A DNA stretch of 64,000 nt from Echinostoma caproni (GCA_900618425.1 UZAN01039384.1:8762-72761), one strand, 5' to 3'; counted from the stretch's first letter, positions 27,401-42,400 are shown. Numbers and translations are program-made. Notes: generated by a model not told the origin, from the letters alone.

Positions 27401-30400
27401 CTGCTCATGCATATCAAAAAATGGATAAGTTGTAGCTGGTTCTTTTTTGTATGAGGTAGACAGCATTTAGAGTCGGAGGCTTGAGCAAACTCAAACGAAA
27501 AGACTGTCCATGGAAAAATTACTCCTATTAATGTGTAATTTGGAAAGCTGTTCTGGAATGCACTTAGAAAGTGTTCTTCTGTTCAAATGGACACCCCTTT
27601 TGTTATGTAGTTTAATTTACTGACGCGGATTGTTTTTAAGACGATATCGTGTGTTATAACAGCAACAAAACTTAACTATTCTGACATAAAAGTCTGGCTA
27701 CAAAATATCTTCCTTTGATATCTGGTTATATGGACCAGTCGTTTTATTATCTGACTGCCAGGTTGCTCATTCTTGTTTGTTCGAAATTTGTTTTGTTCAG
27801 ATCTATGTACCTCAAACTGATACAGTTGTAGTGACTTTGATCTGGTTAATGGATCTCATTTGTAGAGAATGACAAATATTGATTGCAGGCAGTGAAGAAA
27901 AACTAACTTTTACATTTCCCACGAAACGCCTATGTACTTTGTGGTCAAGATTTTGAATCTTGTCTCAATGTATGTGATTTTCACCAAACTCCTGGCATTA
28001 CGTTCATTAACTTTTCATTTGGAGGGAGATTTATTGAATTATTGCACATGGGAAATGCTGGAACCATCAGCATTGTTCATATTATTCAATGTTCATTAAG
28101 ATAGTCCTTAAGGATTTATTGATTTCATAGTTTGTTTTCCTTTTAGGATTGTGGTATGGTCTGCCCCGTTCTGAGGCGATATCAACTGAGCGACGCCAAA
28201 TAACTCCAGAACTTTCGAAGTATGAAAATCGAAACAGAGTTTTTAATATTTGGCTACCTGATTAGATAGGCTTCTTATACAATCTAGGCACTGACAGAAT
28301 TAGACGAAAACTTGATTATGGTCAATAATTGGTTTTGCAGATTAAAACAGACCAGAATAAAATCAACTTTGTCGAATTTCGCATCAAAATTTTCTTTGGA
28401 AAGAGATTTAAATGGGGTTCCAATAAAGTGACTTTCATTGAGGTGCATCAAGTTGTTATTCAGGTGCTAACATTGTTATAGAAAATAAAATGTTCCTAAT
28501 AATCTGAGTAACAAGAAAATTGGCACTCAGAAAATACCGCAGGACCTCACAGACAGAGCCAATTGTCCGCCCATCTGAGTACTGGATGGCAGGCACATTT
28601 TGCTTGTGTCGTCCATAAAATGCCGCAAAAGTGTTATCTTTTGGAGAGGGAGTGTGCAGACGAGTACCAAATGTTTTCTATCAACATCGCACAAAGGCAC
28701 CTACCCTAATTACGGGTCTACCAAATACCTTGGCTTGAAAAGTGTATAAGGATTGATTGATAAATTTACTGATCATGGGTTGTGTTGAACTAAGTAGCAC
28801 TCTTGCCAACGGTTCTTGAAGTGTCGGGATCGAGTCAACGAATTTGTATGGTTGATTTTATTCAGCCACTTTGCGACTGCACTTCGCGGCCTACGTAGAT
28901 TTCACTGCATGTTTCTTTTTATCAGCATCTCCAACGAGTTAGACTATAAATGATGTTTCGGGTCCGCACCAGTTGTTTTTGCAGGTACTTAAGTTTACTA
29001 TCTTTCGAATTGAGACAATTTCTTCAGTTGATCATACAATCTCAGCAGTGTCCCATCTTTAATCTAAATATCACTTTAAGCTTCCCATGAAAATGTTCGC
29101 GCTCAATGCACTGCCACATATTAGTTTTCTACAGAGAAGTACTGTAAAACGACCTAATCATGTGATTGAATGGAATTACCTTACGTGGGCACCAACACAT
29201 TATTCACAAGTAAGCAGCCTATAAATATACACATATATATATATATATCCACAATTCCTTTCGTATTAAAGAAATATGGTATTAAGAGTTATGCAGTAGG
29301 CGAACTATGCCAAACGTAAACATGTGCATCTGTCATCGATAGATCTCTATTTTGCCCTTACTCTTTTCTTGTAAATGACAGATTGCGCAAGACCAAAATG
29401 CATTTTGTATTAAGCTAAACCATTCGCTGAAGTTCGACAAAGTGGGCGCAAATATAAGAAGGGCTGTCGCGTTCTGGTTCTCATAAGAATTCACCTCGCA
29501 AGTTTGTCAGAAGCCTAACCTAATAAATAGGCATAAAATGAATGGAAAACCATCATGAACCGTTATCATCACCATCAATATGTGGATTGTGTGTTGTGCT
29601 TTGGAGGTAGATTGGTCTAAACGTGTGAGCAAAAAAGAGATTCAAGTAGAGGCCAAAAAGAGTGGCAAGCTGTTCTTTCAATTGCCTACGTCTGTGCGTT
29701 TGCAAATGGCGGATATGGCTAGTTTATTGAATGATCGGTTTTTGTTTAAACAAGAGGCGGAGCCATGCAAATTACATTACCTGAAACGAATGAAAAGTCA
29801 ACGCGACAGAATAGCCCACGGGGACGATTATTTGCCAAACACATTCTTTACTTGGTCGATAAAATTCCGGATAGTTGGGACTGGTCAAAGTGCCTTCTTC
29901 CATCTGTAATTCACCACCACAAATAGCTGTATGAAAGAGAAAAAGGCGCAGAAGGGAAGGGGTAAGAGACAGAGGGTTTGGAAGAGTGCCGGGAAATAAG
30001 GAAATTTACGCACTCTCGAGAGCTTGATAGACTTTATGTTATGGCCTTCTATTTGTTAGTGTGCTTTTGTTTGGAAGTCACTCAGTTTCTGAACGAGAAA
30101 CCAGCGGGGTGATTATCCCTTTGGGCTCGTACAGGTAAACGAAACTTTGTAAACAATGCCAAAGGAGGCACCCACCGTACGTCGAAGCCGCTTTCGCTTC
30201 AAAAGGTTTACCTGTCTACCGTGGTCTAAGGTGAGAATGACAAGTCACAGTGAATCGAGTCTGGGGTCTATGGACCAAAGGGATGTGGTCGGATAGTAGA
30301 AGTTTATCTAAACACTAGTAGGGAATCACAGGGTTGTCTCTGACTCCTTTTCAGGTAATGTACATGGGCACCTTTTTACAATGACAGAAGTTATCCTTTT

Positions 30401-33400
30401 CAGAATGGCTAAATTTGATGTGTTTAACACTTGAAATCGAATATCTTGATCCGGTTTATCAATGTCCATCTAAAAATCACATTGATGGATATGCAAATAT
30501 GTAAATATATACATATCTAATTGCATGCCTCCAGTAAAATAAATAGAAATGCTGAACATTTTGATCTGAATTTCCGTGGATGACTGTCAGGCAGTAATCT
30601 TATATTCTTAAAGTGAATGATTTGTCAGAAAAATAATTTCCGAAAATATAATCGTGCATCATTTAAGTGGAAACGGACCTGGAAAACACCTATTGTTATA
30701 ATTTTGGAAATTCTCGTGTTTGCTTATCTCTTTATCTTTTGGTATGAAGCCTATTAAGTCATTAAGTCACCAGTAAGCATTTTTGTCTAAGTACTAGTAC
30801 TGATAGAGTTCATGCGTCATGTCTCTCAATTTGGAAGTACACGTCAGATTTTAGTATGAAACTTTGTATATGTCGAATTGTAATTGTGCTGTTTAATACA
30901 AAATAGTTTGGATTAATGAAAATCTGGTACTCGTTAACTAAAAGTAAGAAGTGTGGCTTATTTAAAAACCCTGCGTTTACCTCCAAGCCCTCACGAGGAT
31001 TGTGTGATAACGACAAGCTTAGCTCATACTCGACCAATGCAATACCATTATCACTTTCCGTGAGCAACTGGGAATTAATATTTTTGTATAGAACTAAAAG
31101 TAAACATGCATTTATCTGTTGGTAGAAACGCATTCTGCCAATGAAAATATTTACTGCTCATTCTATGGGTCCCCGGTCATGGTCAAATTGTAGTTTGGAT
31201 TTCTAACGGAAAAGAAGGTTATTTTTTGGCAATCCCCTTAAGTGTGCAATGAAGTGTGATTTTTTCACGTCCCTCTTAGTGATTTATTCAAACAAATGTA
31301 AATTGAGCACCTGGTCATTGCAATGGGAATGAAAACATCAGTTTTCGAGAACAAGAGATCCTGCATCCGGTAAAAATCGGTAATTTGCAACGCCATTAAC
31401 CGCAAACCCACTCAATGCGCACAACTTGAGATGCTAAACGTCCGTTGTTGATGGTTCATGGTTACTTGGAAACAGCAAAAGCTCACACAAATCGCTAGAC
31501 AATAAATCAAATGATTTTATGTCCAATAAATTAGGCAGTTGATATTGCATTATTGAAGAATCGAAGAAATGCAAATTTCGATGACGATAGACGTCTCTCT
31601 AAAAATTCACAACAATCAACACTTACAACCATCTTTTGTCTTCACTGTAGAAGAAAAGAAAACCTTTGGTTTATATTGGAATGAATAGCAGTTAGAACAG
31701 TTAATCGTTTTTATAAAGAGATTATATTTGAATAATAAATTCACAGTTTTGGTGCTAACCTGTAAACCACTATCGGATAAGTGCAGAACATTTGAAAGCC
31801 TAAATAATTTTTTGAATTCAAAATTTTGAATTCATCAAATGAATGACTAATAGAGAACCAAAGTTAACTACTGTTCAGTTCTTTACCGAAGCAAATAATG
31901 GTTGTGTATTTCATGTTCCATAAATAAACGTCTCACCCAGAAAAAGTTTAGTAATTTTTCTGAACAAACAAGTGACCAGGTTGTCGTTTATTGTTTTTTA
32001 AAGTCCAAAGTTTCAGTCCTTTTGTTGAAACTGTTACTTAACTGTTTTGATATCCGTCTTGAGTCATAACTGATTTCCTTGGGTTCTTTCAACATGCCTA
32101 TTGTTGCTTAGGAATGCTCTGAAGAGTATTGACAGCTTTTGCCAAGAACATATGTATTGAATTCAAGCGTTATTCAATATCCTACTTTGGATACGGATGA
32201 TGGTGATCTTGGTTATCGGACACTTACCCTCATAATCAGCAATAAAGCCGGTGCTCAAACTACCAGCAGAGCGTCGATATTCTAGCCACAGACGAGATCC
32301 AGTAGACAATATGGACGGAGGAATGGTTTGACCACAATATCGACCTGAAATCAAATTGAGGTTAAACATTTAGTGGAACTATTCGTTCAAAACTACGAGC
32401 TTTCATATCAAACCTTTTGGTCATAGCCCCAATATCTTACCCAGTAGTCGCGATCCAGAGTAGTAACCGTCACGAATTTCAATGTAGTCGTTCATACACG
32501 ACGTTGGATTTTGAAAGTTACTGGACATATCGTAAGACCGATGTACTCCATTCACTTCAGACATGATGCTTGAAGATAAAGGATTAGAGCCCACTGGTCC
32601 AGCAACATCCATGTGGGTGAAATTCAGACGAATACGTTCTCCAGACGCTGCGTTGATACGCCACTGACAAAGAATAGGGCCAGCGGAGGTAAAGCCCAGA
32701 GCAGATGAAGGCGGAGAAGCAGCTGATGAGCTCATGGTTGGCATACTGGACTTGAGTAAATCACCGCCCATTATGAATTTATCGCTCACTGATAGTTGGG
32801 AAGGAAGTAGAGGCGGATAAGCTTGCGGCTTTTGGCTATGCTCAGACTGTACAGGCTGGTCGTTTACCATTCCGGAAAGACTGTGATCAACCATGACATC
32901 CAGGCCGCTACCGGTGAGTGGCTGATACGGTTGATGTATATGACTGTTGTCATCAGGAATCAAGTCCGCTACGGATAATGCGTTGCCTGAGTGATAGAGT
33001 TGCTCCAGGCCAACAGAGAACGGAAGGTAAGAAGAATTCACCGTATTGAATCCACCCTCAATTTTCCAAGCCATCTGAGGAGAAGAGAATTTTCCAGATG
33101 GTTCTAGTAGTGTGCGACCGCATGCTGTGTAGTAAAAACCGAAGCCAAATAATAAGGATGGGTGAGGATTTGATTCAATGAGTCCAACTTGCTTGGTAAA
33201 TTAGATGATCGGTTAATAACAGAAAAATAAGACGTATGAAACAGGTAAACATATTATAAATGACAACCTAATTTACAATCAACATGTTTCTTTGGCTTTT
33301 AGTCTAGACAGAAATAAGATAACTATGCACAGTGGATCTCGCTTTTCGAAGACAGTATATGAAGATCGATTAACTGGTCATGGATACACGATAAAACAGG

Positions 33401-36400
33401 AATCAATCGTTCAAAACTGAAATATATTTTACTCGGCGGTATTTCCGTATAGTTCAACACGGACACCATAATATGGTATTCTTAATCTTTAACTTTGTAA
33501 CACTGGGTACACGCAGACCGACAAAATATATGCTGACCAAAGTGATAAAAAACAAGTGATTCCTCGACGTAAATACCTGCTAAACGTAGCAGAATGAAAA
33601 CTGATTAGCTTTGTCATCACAACATCATTCCTATTATTGAAAACCACTTTGCACAAGCCAGTCGACGAATCGGTCTAGCTCAAAATTGAAATTTCTTAGT
33701 CATTCGTTCTCCGAGTGTATCAAAAATTGTTGAACGGAGAGAGCTCGACTGCGGGAAATTTTTTCAAAGTGAAAATCCGGAGCTGAGGCGTGGTGCAAAC
33801 AAACACCTGCTGTGCAAGTGAGCCGGAGAATGGAGAATAAAAGATGAATGCGATGAATCGGTTCTAAAGGAGGAATGCACAAATGCGGATGCGCTATGAA
33901 GCTCAGTGTGTGTTTGTTTGCTTCTCCACGGAGATGAAGAAACGGAATATCTGCACAGAAGGATGCATTCCGGGTGCACGTGGCCACCACTGAGGAATTT
34001 CCGGAATGGACTAACGAGCACACAAATTTTTTCCACATGTTCACAAAAAACGGAACTGGCCTAGTTCTGAGTCAAGGTATATGGTGGTTGGAAATGGATT
34101 TTAAAATCCAGGTGTGGCTCTCAATTTTAATACGGAGCTTAAACAGAGATGGAATCGCACTCCACAGAGTCTGCGTTTGATCATGCAAGCAGACTGTATG
34201 GTACATGTTGGCCGATATTAGTTCGCATATGCTGCTGGTGGGTTTAGTCTCCATTCCCATTAATGGTTATTGATTTAAAACACTTCTTTTATCAGCTGGT
34301 CCATGCAAGTGATACGTTACCGAGTGGTTGTTAGATAGCCATGGTTTGGTCACACTTGAAGGCTCATAAGTGGGTACCGTAGAAAATAGACGGACCAGTG
34401 CGAAAAGCTGTATTTGTCGAAGTTTGACGAGCTTGCAGTATTTATGATGTATTTATAGAACGAACAGCGTTACCGTTGAAGGTACCAGCTGTCCTCAGTC
34501 ATTCCACTAGAAAAAAACACAGGAACAATAGTCACCATGGTGTTACTGAATAAATGCAGTTTATTAATCAGGCTATAAAGCGATAGAAGTTCCGCTATCT
34601 AGTTACAATAGGTAAACAGCAACTTAATCATGCGGGTTGATAAAGTAATGAAAATGGAATTTTTTAACTCTGATGCATCGAACTCTGTATCGCCGATTGG
34701 TTGTTTTTCGTCAGTTTGTTCGCAAATGTCTCACCACCATCCGATGTGATTTCTTCGGTCCTGTATTTAGCCACAATAAGTCTACGGTAATTTCCTTACT
34801 CACTCTGACATAAGTCGGTTATTTTCAACACTGCTATTTTGTTCAACAGAACATAATGTTTCACAACTCCAGTGAAATTTAATTATTATTAATTTATGAG
34901 ATTGTTCTTCCGTAAATCAGTGCCCCAGGTAATTAAGTACACCATTGATTTCAAATGCAGCTTTTATAATGTCTCATTTAGCCTTTGAATGCATTTTTGA
35001 AACCATTTTCGGCCTTATAAAATATATTTGTCCATCGATATTTCTTTAAGACTTTAATAGTCACATGATGGCCTCCAAAAATGAAATCAATCCAATTTTT
35101 CACATTCAAAGCTGTTACATTTCCAGCAGAGTTCCCAAATGAGGGGAATATGAATAGCGTAACCACACAGAGTTCTCACAGGCACTTAACACAACGCATC
35201 TTTTAACCGCCTGCATATCCGTTTTAAGAATCAGCTTCTACTGCTGTTTCACACAACCGCGAGAGACACCAACTTGATCAGCATCCGCGAAGTTCAATTG
35301 CAAATGGAGAAATGTATGATTTACGGCTACCCGACGAATGCGGGGTATTCCGACAGCGGTCGTAAACCATATTGTGCGGCCGTGAGCAATTTTCGGGAGC
35401 TGTTGTACCCAACAAGAATACGGATGTCGGAATTGCATTTTTAGCATGACCAACAAACGCATTCCATTCGTGGTTTGCATCACTCTGAAGCATCCCATTT
35501 ATTTTACGGTTCGTTGCGGCAAGTCAGCGTAGTGTACTTACTCCTCTAATTGCCTTCCCGGTCAACAACACTTGATTTCCATCGGAAAGAAGAAACTCGG
35601 CCTTCGGCAAGCAAAACCTCATATGCAAAATGCACCAATGGTTAACTGAAACCGGGAAGAAAAGAGAAATACTTCATACCGTGGTCTATGGTTCATCTTT
35701 ATTATTGTAAAAATCCCAAGCTCTGTTTTTCAGCGTGGTTTTCTGTGTAGCGACATTTCAAGTGGTCAAGTGGTCAGTTGTTGCCAAAGAAACGATCACC
35801 TGGGAAACGACGCAGTTTGTGTCATATGGGTGTTTGGAGGTTAAATGCACATATCTGTATCCGAGTCCAGTTAGCTAAATTGTACTGAAACATGACGACA
35901 GACGGTCGTGATAGACCGTAAGCAAAAGAAGCGACATAACCAACGGAAGGTTTGTGTGTAGCCAAGTCAAGTGAATAAAATGTCAACGAAACTATGAAAC
36001 TCGGATAGAATAAGTTGCTGTTCCGCATCGATTGCAATGATTGAGAAGCTTGTTGCACACTGTGATCAACATGCATTATTTGGGGCTAAACTGCGCACTT
36101 ACACGAAACCAGGTGTGTTGTCACAATGAAATAAGTGAGCACGTAGTTACGACGATAAGCCTGAGCATTTTGAGAGAAATCCAATTTCCCCTAGAGTAGT
36201 GAATAAGAACGAAGGATTTCCTGATCGACTGAGGACGTTGGACGGATGGCTAGTATTTGATTGAGATCTATGCAGAGGCTAGGGAAGCGCTTTGAGTTTG
36301 GCAACGTTGTCGATGTGAACGGAAAATGGACAGTACTGCCAGATGACATGAATATCGGATGATTTATACTAACATGAACTCACATGACGACGAGTTGAAA

Positions 36401-39400
36401 CACCATGTGTGCGACTAGTGAGATGATGATGTCAGATTAACTAAATGAAGGCGAATAAAAGTGAATAAAAATTCATCTAATGCATACCTCTTTGAAGAGA
36501 GGAATACTTATAATCTGTAAACCATTACCAAATAATAGCTATTCATCTAACCCGCTTAACAGGACTAAATACACATGCGTGTTAAAATCATTTGAGAGTA
36601 ACCGAAAAATTTCGTCAACTGCTTCTGACAAGCACTGTCAAGTTGTAGGACGTGCGATAGATCGCAAAACGGAAAAGATAGTTACATTCCGTAAAATCAA
36701 CTTAATAATTATTGTATTAGCAATTTTTCATTCCGGAAATGAAGGTTTTGTAGTTTTAACAAGGTAAATTGTTTGGAAACATTCTCTATTTATTCCAATT
36801 AGTAAAGGTTGGAGGTTTATGAAGCTAGTTTTACTAGGCACTTCAATTTGAAATTTGAAACAGTATAGAACGTTAGAAAATGTTTAACAAATGTTTCTTT
36901 CGTTGTCTTCTATAACGCCGTGTTTTTGAACAAATGAACAAAACTAAATTGGTTTCGTTCACTTTATTTCTACTTATAACACTGCATAACAGTTGCCATA
37001 CAGTTATGTAACTATTGATGGCATCCAGCGAGAGCATATTGGTGAAGAGCACGCCAATAACTTCTACTACCATTCTTTTAAATCAATATTGGCCTTCGAC
37101 TTAAATACATGATGGGAAAGTAGTATACTTTTATAGGTAAACGAGGTTGGTTTTAAAATTTTCAAGTGTGCAGTGAAATTGACAGCTTCCGACAACATCA
37201 CAATGATATTAGAAAAGACATGCATGATTCACCGCGTACCAAAAAAAGAAGTAGATTCGGAGCCAGCATTGTAACAATATAATGAATCGTTTGTTTTAAA
37301 TGTTTTCCCAGTGTTGGGGTCTACGTTCTCTGCACACAGGGCTCGTTCATAGCACACAATCAATACAATTTGGTCCAAAAATGCATGTAAGTCGTTCGAA
37401 TAACTGATGAAGCTTAATGCTTGTGGTTAAATCCTGACTGGCGTATTGACAATTCTTGGGCGCAGACAGCGAGAGTATGATTGCACATTGATTGCCACCG
37501 TAGACCTTTTTTGTCCAGTAGAAGATGGGATCCTCTTGCTTAATGTCATTTGAGTGAAGTTATATAAACACATGGTTTTTCATCTGGATTAGAGAAAACC
37601 ATTTTTCCCGTTTTTTCTTCTCCCTTCTGCATCCACAAAAAGAATTGTCGGAAACATGGATTCAGTTTACAGTATACAAAATTTTAAAAACCCACTTTTT
37701 CTTCGTATTCTGCGATAATGGGACCTCTAATTTCATAAGCGTTTTTAACCACCTTCTTTTCGTTTGCGACTCATATTTGGCTTGTGATCAGTTTGACATG
37801 AGGAGAAAAAATAATTTAAGCCCAGTTTACTCAAATGAAAAACAGATATTTCTCTCACTTTGGCTTGAATGCATACAGTTCAATCAATAAAACTGCAAAT
37901 GATTCAATTAATAATATATAAATGTGTTTGCATTTGCATATGAGCCTATATGGAATTTGTCATATCTCCCCACCCTTCACCCACACACTGGATAGCGCGC
38001 AATGGAGAAGTGTGTGTGGGTGCATCCATTTCACAGATGCACATTTACACCTGGTGAGTCATTCATACCATGTATGCATTCCCGCTGCTTGCAGTGACCT
38101 CAAAAACCTAAAAGAAGGCAATATTGTTTGTTGTACATCGACCAAACCAACTGTTTGTACATCAGTTGCATCAAGTTGCCGATAGGTCCCATCGGTCGCG
38201 TGGACTAGCGAGTGCTAAACGTACCCCTGTCTCACAACCACAATCACACTCATCCACCCAAACATACCCGCACACGAAGACAAACATTTGGCCCGCTGTC
38301 ACCCAGACAAAGTATGTTGGAACGCATGTTTGTGCCTACGTCTGCGATCGTGATATGCTGCGTTATACCGTGGTCCGCTCCGTTTTCAAGTATTCAGATT
38401 TAGACCCTATAGTGTCACGGACAGGTCAAAATCTACGGCTAAGTGCGTGTACATCAAGATAATTAGAACGGAATTTATGAAATCAATCAATCGATCACTC
38501 ATCATCAGGACATAATGAGCTTATATGGATCTATTTACCAAACGTCGCTGGAAACCAGGTTCAAAATGAAATTAGTAAATGATGTAAAATAATTAAGTTC
38601 GACTTTGATCACAAAGCATTTCACAAGTTAGTTGAATCCCCACAGCTCATCTTCATTTGTAGTTATTTATCGTTTGTTTCACACGTTGCTCATTTTCCAC
38701 AATAGTAATTTACAGTCAAATGCACTCAGGAACGAACCGAAGCCACAGAGTGGATGTTTACTAGACCTTCGTGTTTAAGCGGAAGTAGGGATAGTATAAC
38801 TATATTCATGAAATTCTCTCATATACAACAGTGTACTGAAAGAAAGGGCTATTATGAACTATGTTATTTTGAATGCCATTTCCGGTGCCAACGCCATGAA
38901 GGTGTCTGCTATATTTATAATGTGTCTCTTAGTTTAAAAACCAAACAAGTTTTATCTGCCTATGGCTTGTATAGCTAATACCCGATCCACTTGCTTCTGC
39001 ATGATTGGACTTTATCTATGAGTGTTATCTTCTTTCAGTCTGTCTCTCTCTCAATATCACCCATGAATACAGTTCTCATTGGAATCCAGTTGTTTATTCG
39101 CTTTGATGAGTCATTTATAAAGAGTAATCTTGGGTTCAGTTGTCTTTAGTCAAAGGTGACATTCTTTAGCACTTCCTTCTGTTTAGACCGAACATATCCC
39201 CGGAGCAGCACGAAGAAACCATCACAGACGACGAACCTTTTATGGAGTAAACAAGCTATGTTTATCTGACCACCCATGTAGTCATGGGTCAGTAATTGTC
39301 TGAGTCAGATGTTGCTGGGGGGGGGGCGCTCGGAGGTGATTGGCGTTTAATTAGGCAGAAAGGCGTCATGACGATGATTAGTTGGTTCTTTCCCTCAAAT

Positions 39401-42400
39401 TTGGAGATTTACCTAATTTAGCGTGCATTCATTTTGTGTTCTACTTTATTTGATTAACCGGGAAATCTTAAAGTACCAACTCTAAAAAACAATCTGTGAT
39501 GCAGTTTGATTATGCACATAGCAAAGCATTTTGAGTGAATGCTAAGTTGACGGCGAAAAGTCAGTTTATGACATATTTGACTCCTTATTATTTAAGAATT
39601 ACCAACAGATTTTATTGTTCATATTCAGGCAACCACTAACAATTGTTGCTGAATAGCGCGTAGTTTAATTGAAAATAATCACGACACAGTAGTCATGCAT
39701 TTTGACCGGTTGCTGCTTATTCGATCCATAAAAAAGAAATGAATAAGTTCACGGTGCCATAGTTATTAATCTGTGGTAAACTTGGTGCCATTCGGTTTGT
39801 TTTATCATGAAACATTTCCCTCTATCCGGAGAAAATGATGATCAAGTATTTAAATCTGTTTTAAACACCGCGCTCTGGAGACGATTGAACTATTCCACCA
39901 CCTTTTAACTGACTTGGCAACTTGCATATCCTATGAGAACCTTTCATGGCTTGACACTTCAAGATTCTGGACTTAGCTTTAGTGTTACAGAGACTGGGAC
40001 TCACATCTTTAACCGTTCATCCCACGCAATGTTTAACAAAATAGATCAACAAGACGGCGTTCAAGTCATCGTAGATGACGATTAACAATCACCGATTTAA
40101 TTCTTGATTGAATGTCGTAAAATAACTCAGGTTTGTGACTGAAAGAACATCGTTTATAAAAGAAGAATTGAGAGTTATGCGTTTCAACGGATAAACAATA
40201 TTCAGAAGCATGGTAGACTTCTTAACTTCCAGCTATACTTAGTTGTAAACAGTGATTAGAGATAAGTTATATGCTTAGAACTTGGAACAATTTTTACCAG
40301 TCTTTCATGGGTTCACAATAGTGAAGTCATGTGAACAACTTTTTGCGCTAGCCCCGTCCAAAATCGTGACATTCGAAGTGATGAGCCAAGTCCTGGTATC
40401 TAACCATCCCGGCATTCCACATATGCCTGTGAATTCTCCTTTCCTCGTGCTCGATGGTAAAGAACATTTGAGGTGAACTTTCTTGCCAAGAGGGTGTCAA
40501 TAAAAGCAAAACCCGTTTGAAGATTGCACTATAGAATACTGACATACATCAACTTAGATACACAGTGTAATATGCCTGTCAATAAGTGGATGGGAACATG
40601 CAAAACCTGGTAACTGGCTTACTACGGCACTAGCTGATTTTCTCATGCATATCGTATGCATAATGTTATTGAAGATGATATCTTTGGATTTAGTCTCAGT
40701 TTCTAAATACTTCTGGACAAGTAAGAAAGATTAGAAGTTATGGAAAATTGAACAAATCTAAATGGATATTCAGTGTTCGAATTAAGCGGCTGAGATTTTA
40801 AGCAGGATGAACTTCTGTTGCCCTGCCCTATTCGTTCCTTCCCATGATTGATTATGGTTTACAGTACCAGAAGCATCACTCTTGATGGAGTTGCGCCGGG
40901 TAAAACATAATTTCCAAAGAAATAGTAAAACACTATATACTTGAGTATATATCAACACTATGATTGTAAGCGTTGAGAATGAAGTTTCTACCATGGATGC
41001 GTTCAACAAAGAATGCTTTGTTGAATGTAACAAGCACGAATTCATGAAGTATTTCTCCATTGGGAGAGGTGTGAAGAAAACATTGTTTTCTTTTTCAAAA
41101 GAAATACATGTTAGTACTAATTTATCTAGATCACAGTGCCTTCATTAAGAACCAATCGAGGAAACAGAATGTGACAGCTAAAAAGTGTAGTATATTGATT
41201 ACTTGATGTCTTAATAGATTATATTCAGTTTGGGAGACGTGGAGCATACGGAGTAGAGCCAGAATATTCTAATGATCAACGGAGTGTAAGGTGAAGCTTA
41301 GTATTAACTTTGACGCACTGCCAAAGTAAATATGGCTTTGTGTTGTTAAACCGCGAAAGCTAAAGAACAAAGCTAATCCGCATGCAATTCAATCTTGTTG
41401 AAGCATGGTTCACTTTTCATCCTCGTGGTAGAATACACTTACCCGGACAAGAATACAACTTGTTTGTCTGACGAACATCACCCGGACTGAGTTGAATCCG
41501 CTGTCCAATCGGTGGTCGAGGGCAGCAAGCCTTTGGTCGGATAGTTTCATCTTTGTTGGCTTTGGCAAATGTACCCTTCGCGTAGTGCATAATCGAGCTG
41601 TAGTCATAAGGTTCGCCTAGAGAATTCACTTCACCAGGGTCCATCTTTTTGAAATTGAAATCTTGTCCTTCGACCACATTTTCCAGCAGAATGTCCACGT
41701 GATCTGATAGAAAGTGTCAGTCAGTGAGTAATGACAATCAAGTAAGAACAAGAGATGGCAGCACGTATCCGAAATGACCTAAAAATGAACCCGGAGAACA
41801 GGTATGGGCGAAATCATTTTTCTCTATATCAATGCTCCATGTTTGAATGCTTGCGTTTCATCCTGTGTGCTGCTCTTGGGACTTATTTCGAAGGAAAAGT
41901 GTTCTGTTTGATCATAACTAAAAAATGTATACAAATTATTCACAAACCTATGGTTCTGCCAGTGTATGTTACAGCAGCTGAAGTTATAACATGACAAGGC
42001 AGGAAATATGAATATTAAAAAGCTTTTAGTTACACAACAACAAGTAAATTGAATTTTTACAGCAACATGGATGATTATCCAGTAAGCTTCCAGACATAAG
42101 CCGAGCCATGCAGTGTTGCGTTCTCGGATATACTTGTGTGGATCGGCTTTATTAATCTGGTTGAAGTAAGAAAATAGACGAATCTGTCGTACCATAGAGA
42201 TAGTACGAACTGCAACAAGAAAACATTTAGTGGAAGCGTTACTTAAGTTAGCTCTAATTCAAGAGAAAATCCAACAATATCCCTCACATATTCTGCTCGT
42301 GGTACTGGTGTTATTTCTATTGCTTGTTTTTAGACGCTCTTATCGTTTTAGAAATACCATAACCACAACGTTCAAATGACTGCAATTCTTCAACACAACA

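Larger units (their letters stand above)
23200..29780 (-). other. Intron (6.6 kb) inside CUB2
   Basis: It holds a strong hairpin at 26227-26270 and an (AT)n tract at 29233-29248. The remaining frames are short and unrecognised. Confidence 0.75.

Noticed and set aside
29580..29909. Plus-strand frame of 109 codons
   Set aside because: Mostly antisense to the CUB2 first-half exon; no recognisable product.
35238..35498. Two antisense frames in a less AT-rich patch, one with a CUB-like string ([15 protein letters not shown])
   Set aside because: CUB1 is already complete from other exons in phase. The patch lacks the CUB cysteine pattern and no flanking splice sites fit.
3374..39326. G runs at 3374-3384 and 39317-39326 as G-quadruplex signals
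   Set aside because: Single uninterrupted G tracts, not four spaced G blocks; they are simple homopolymers.
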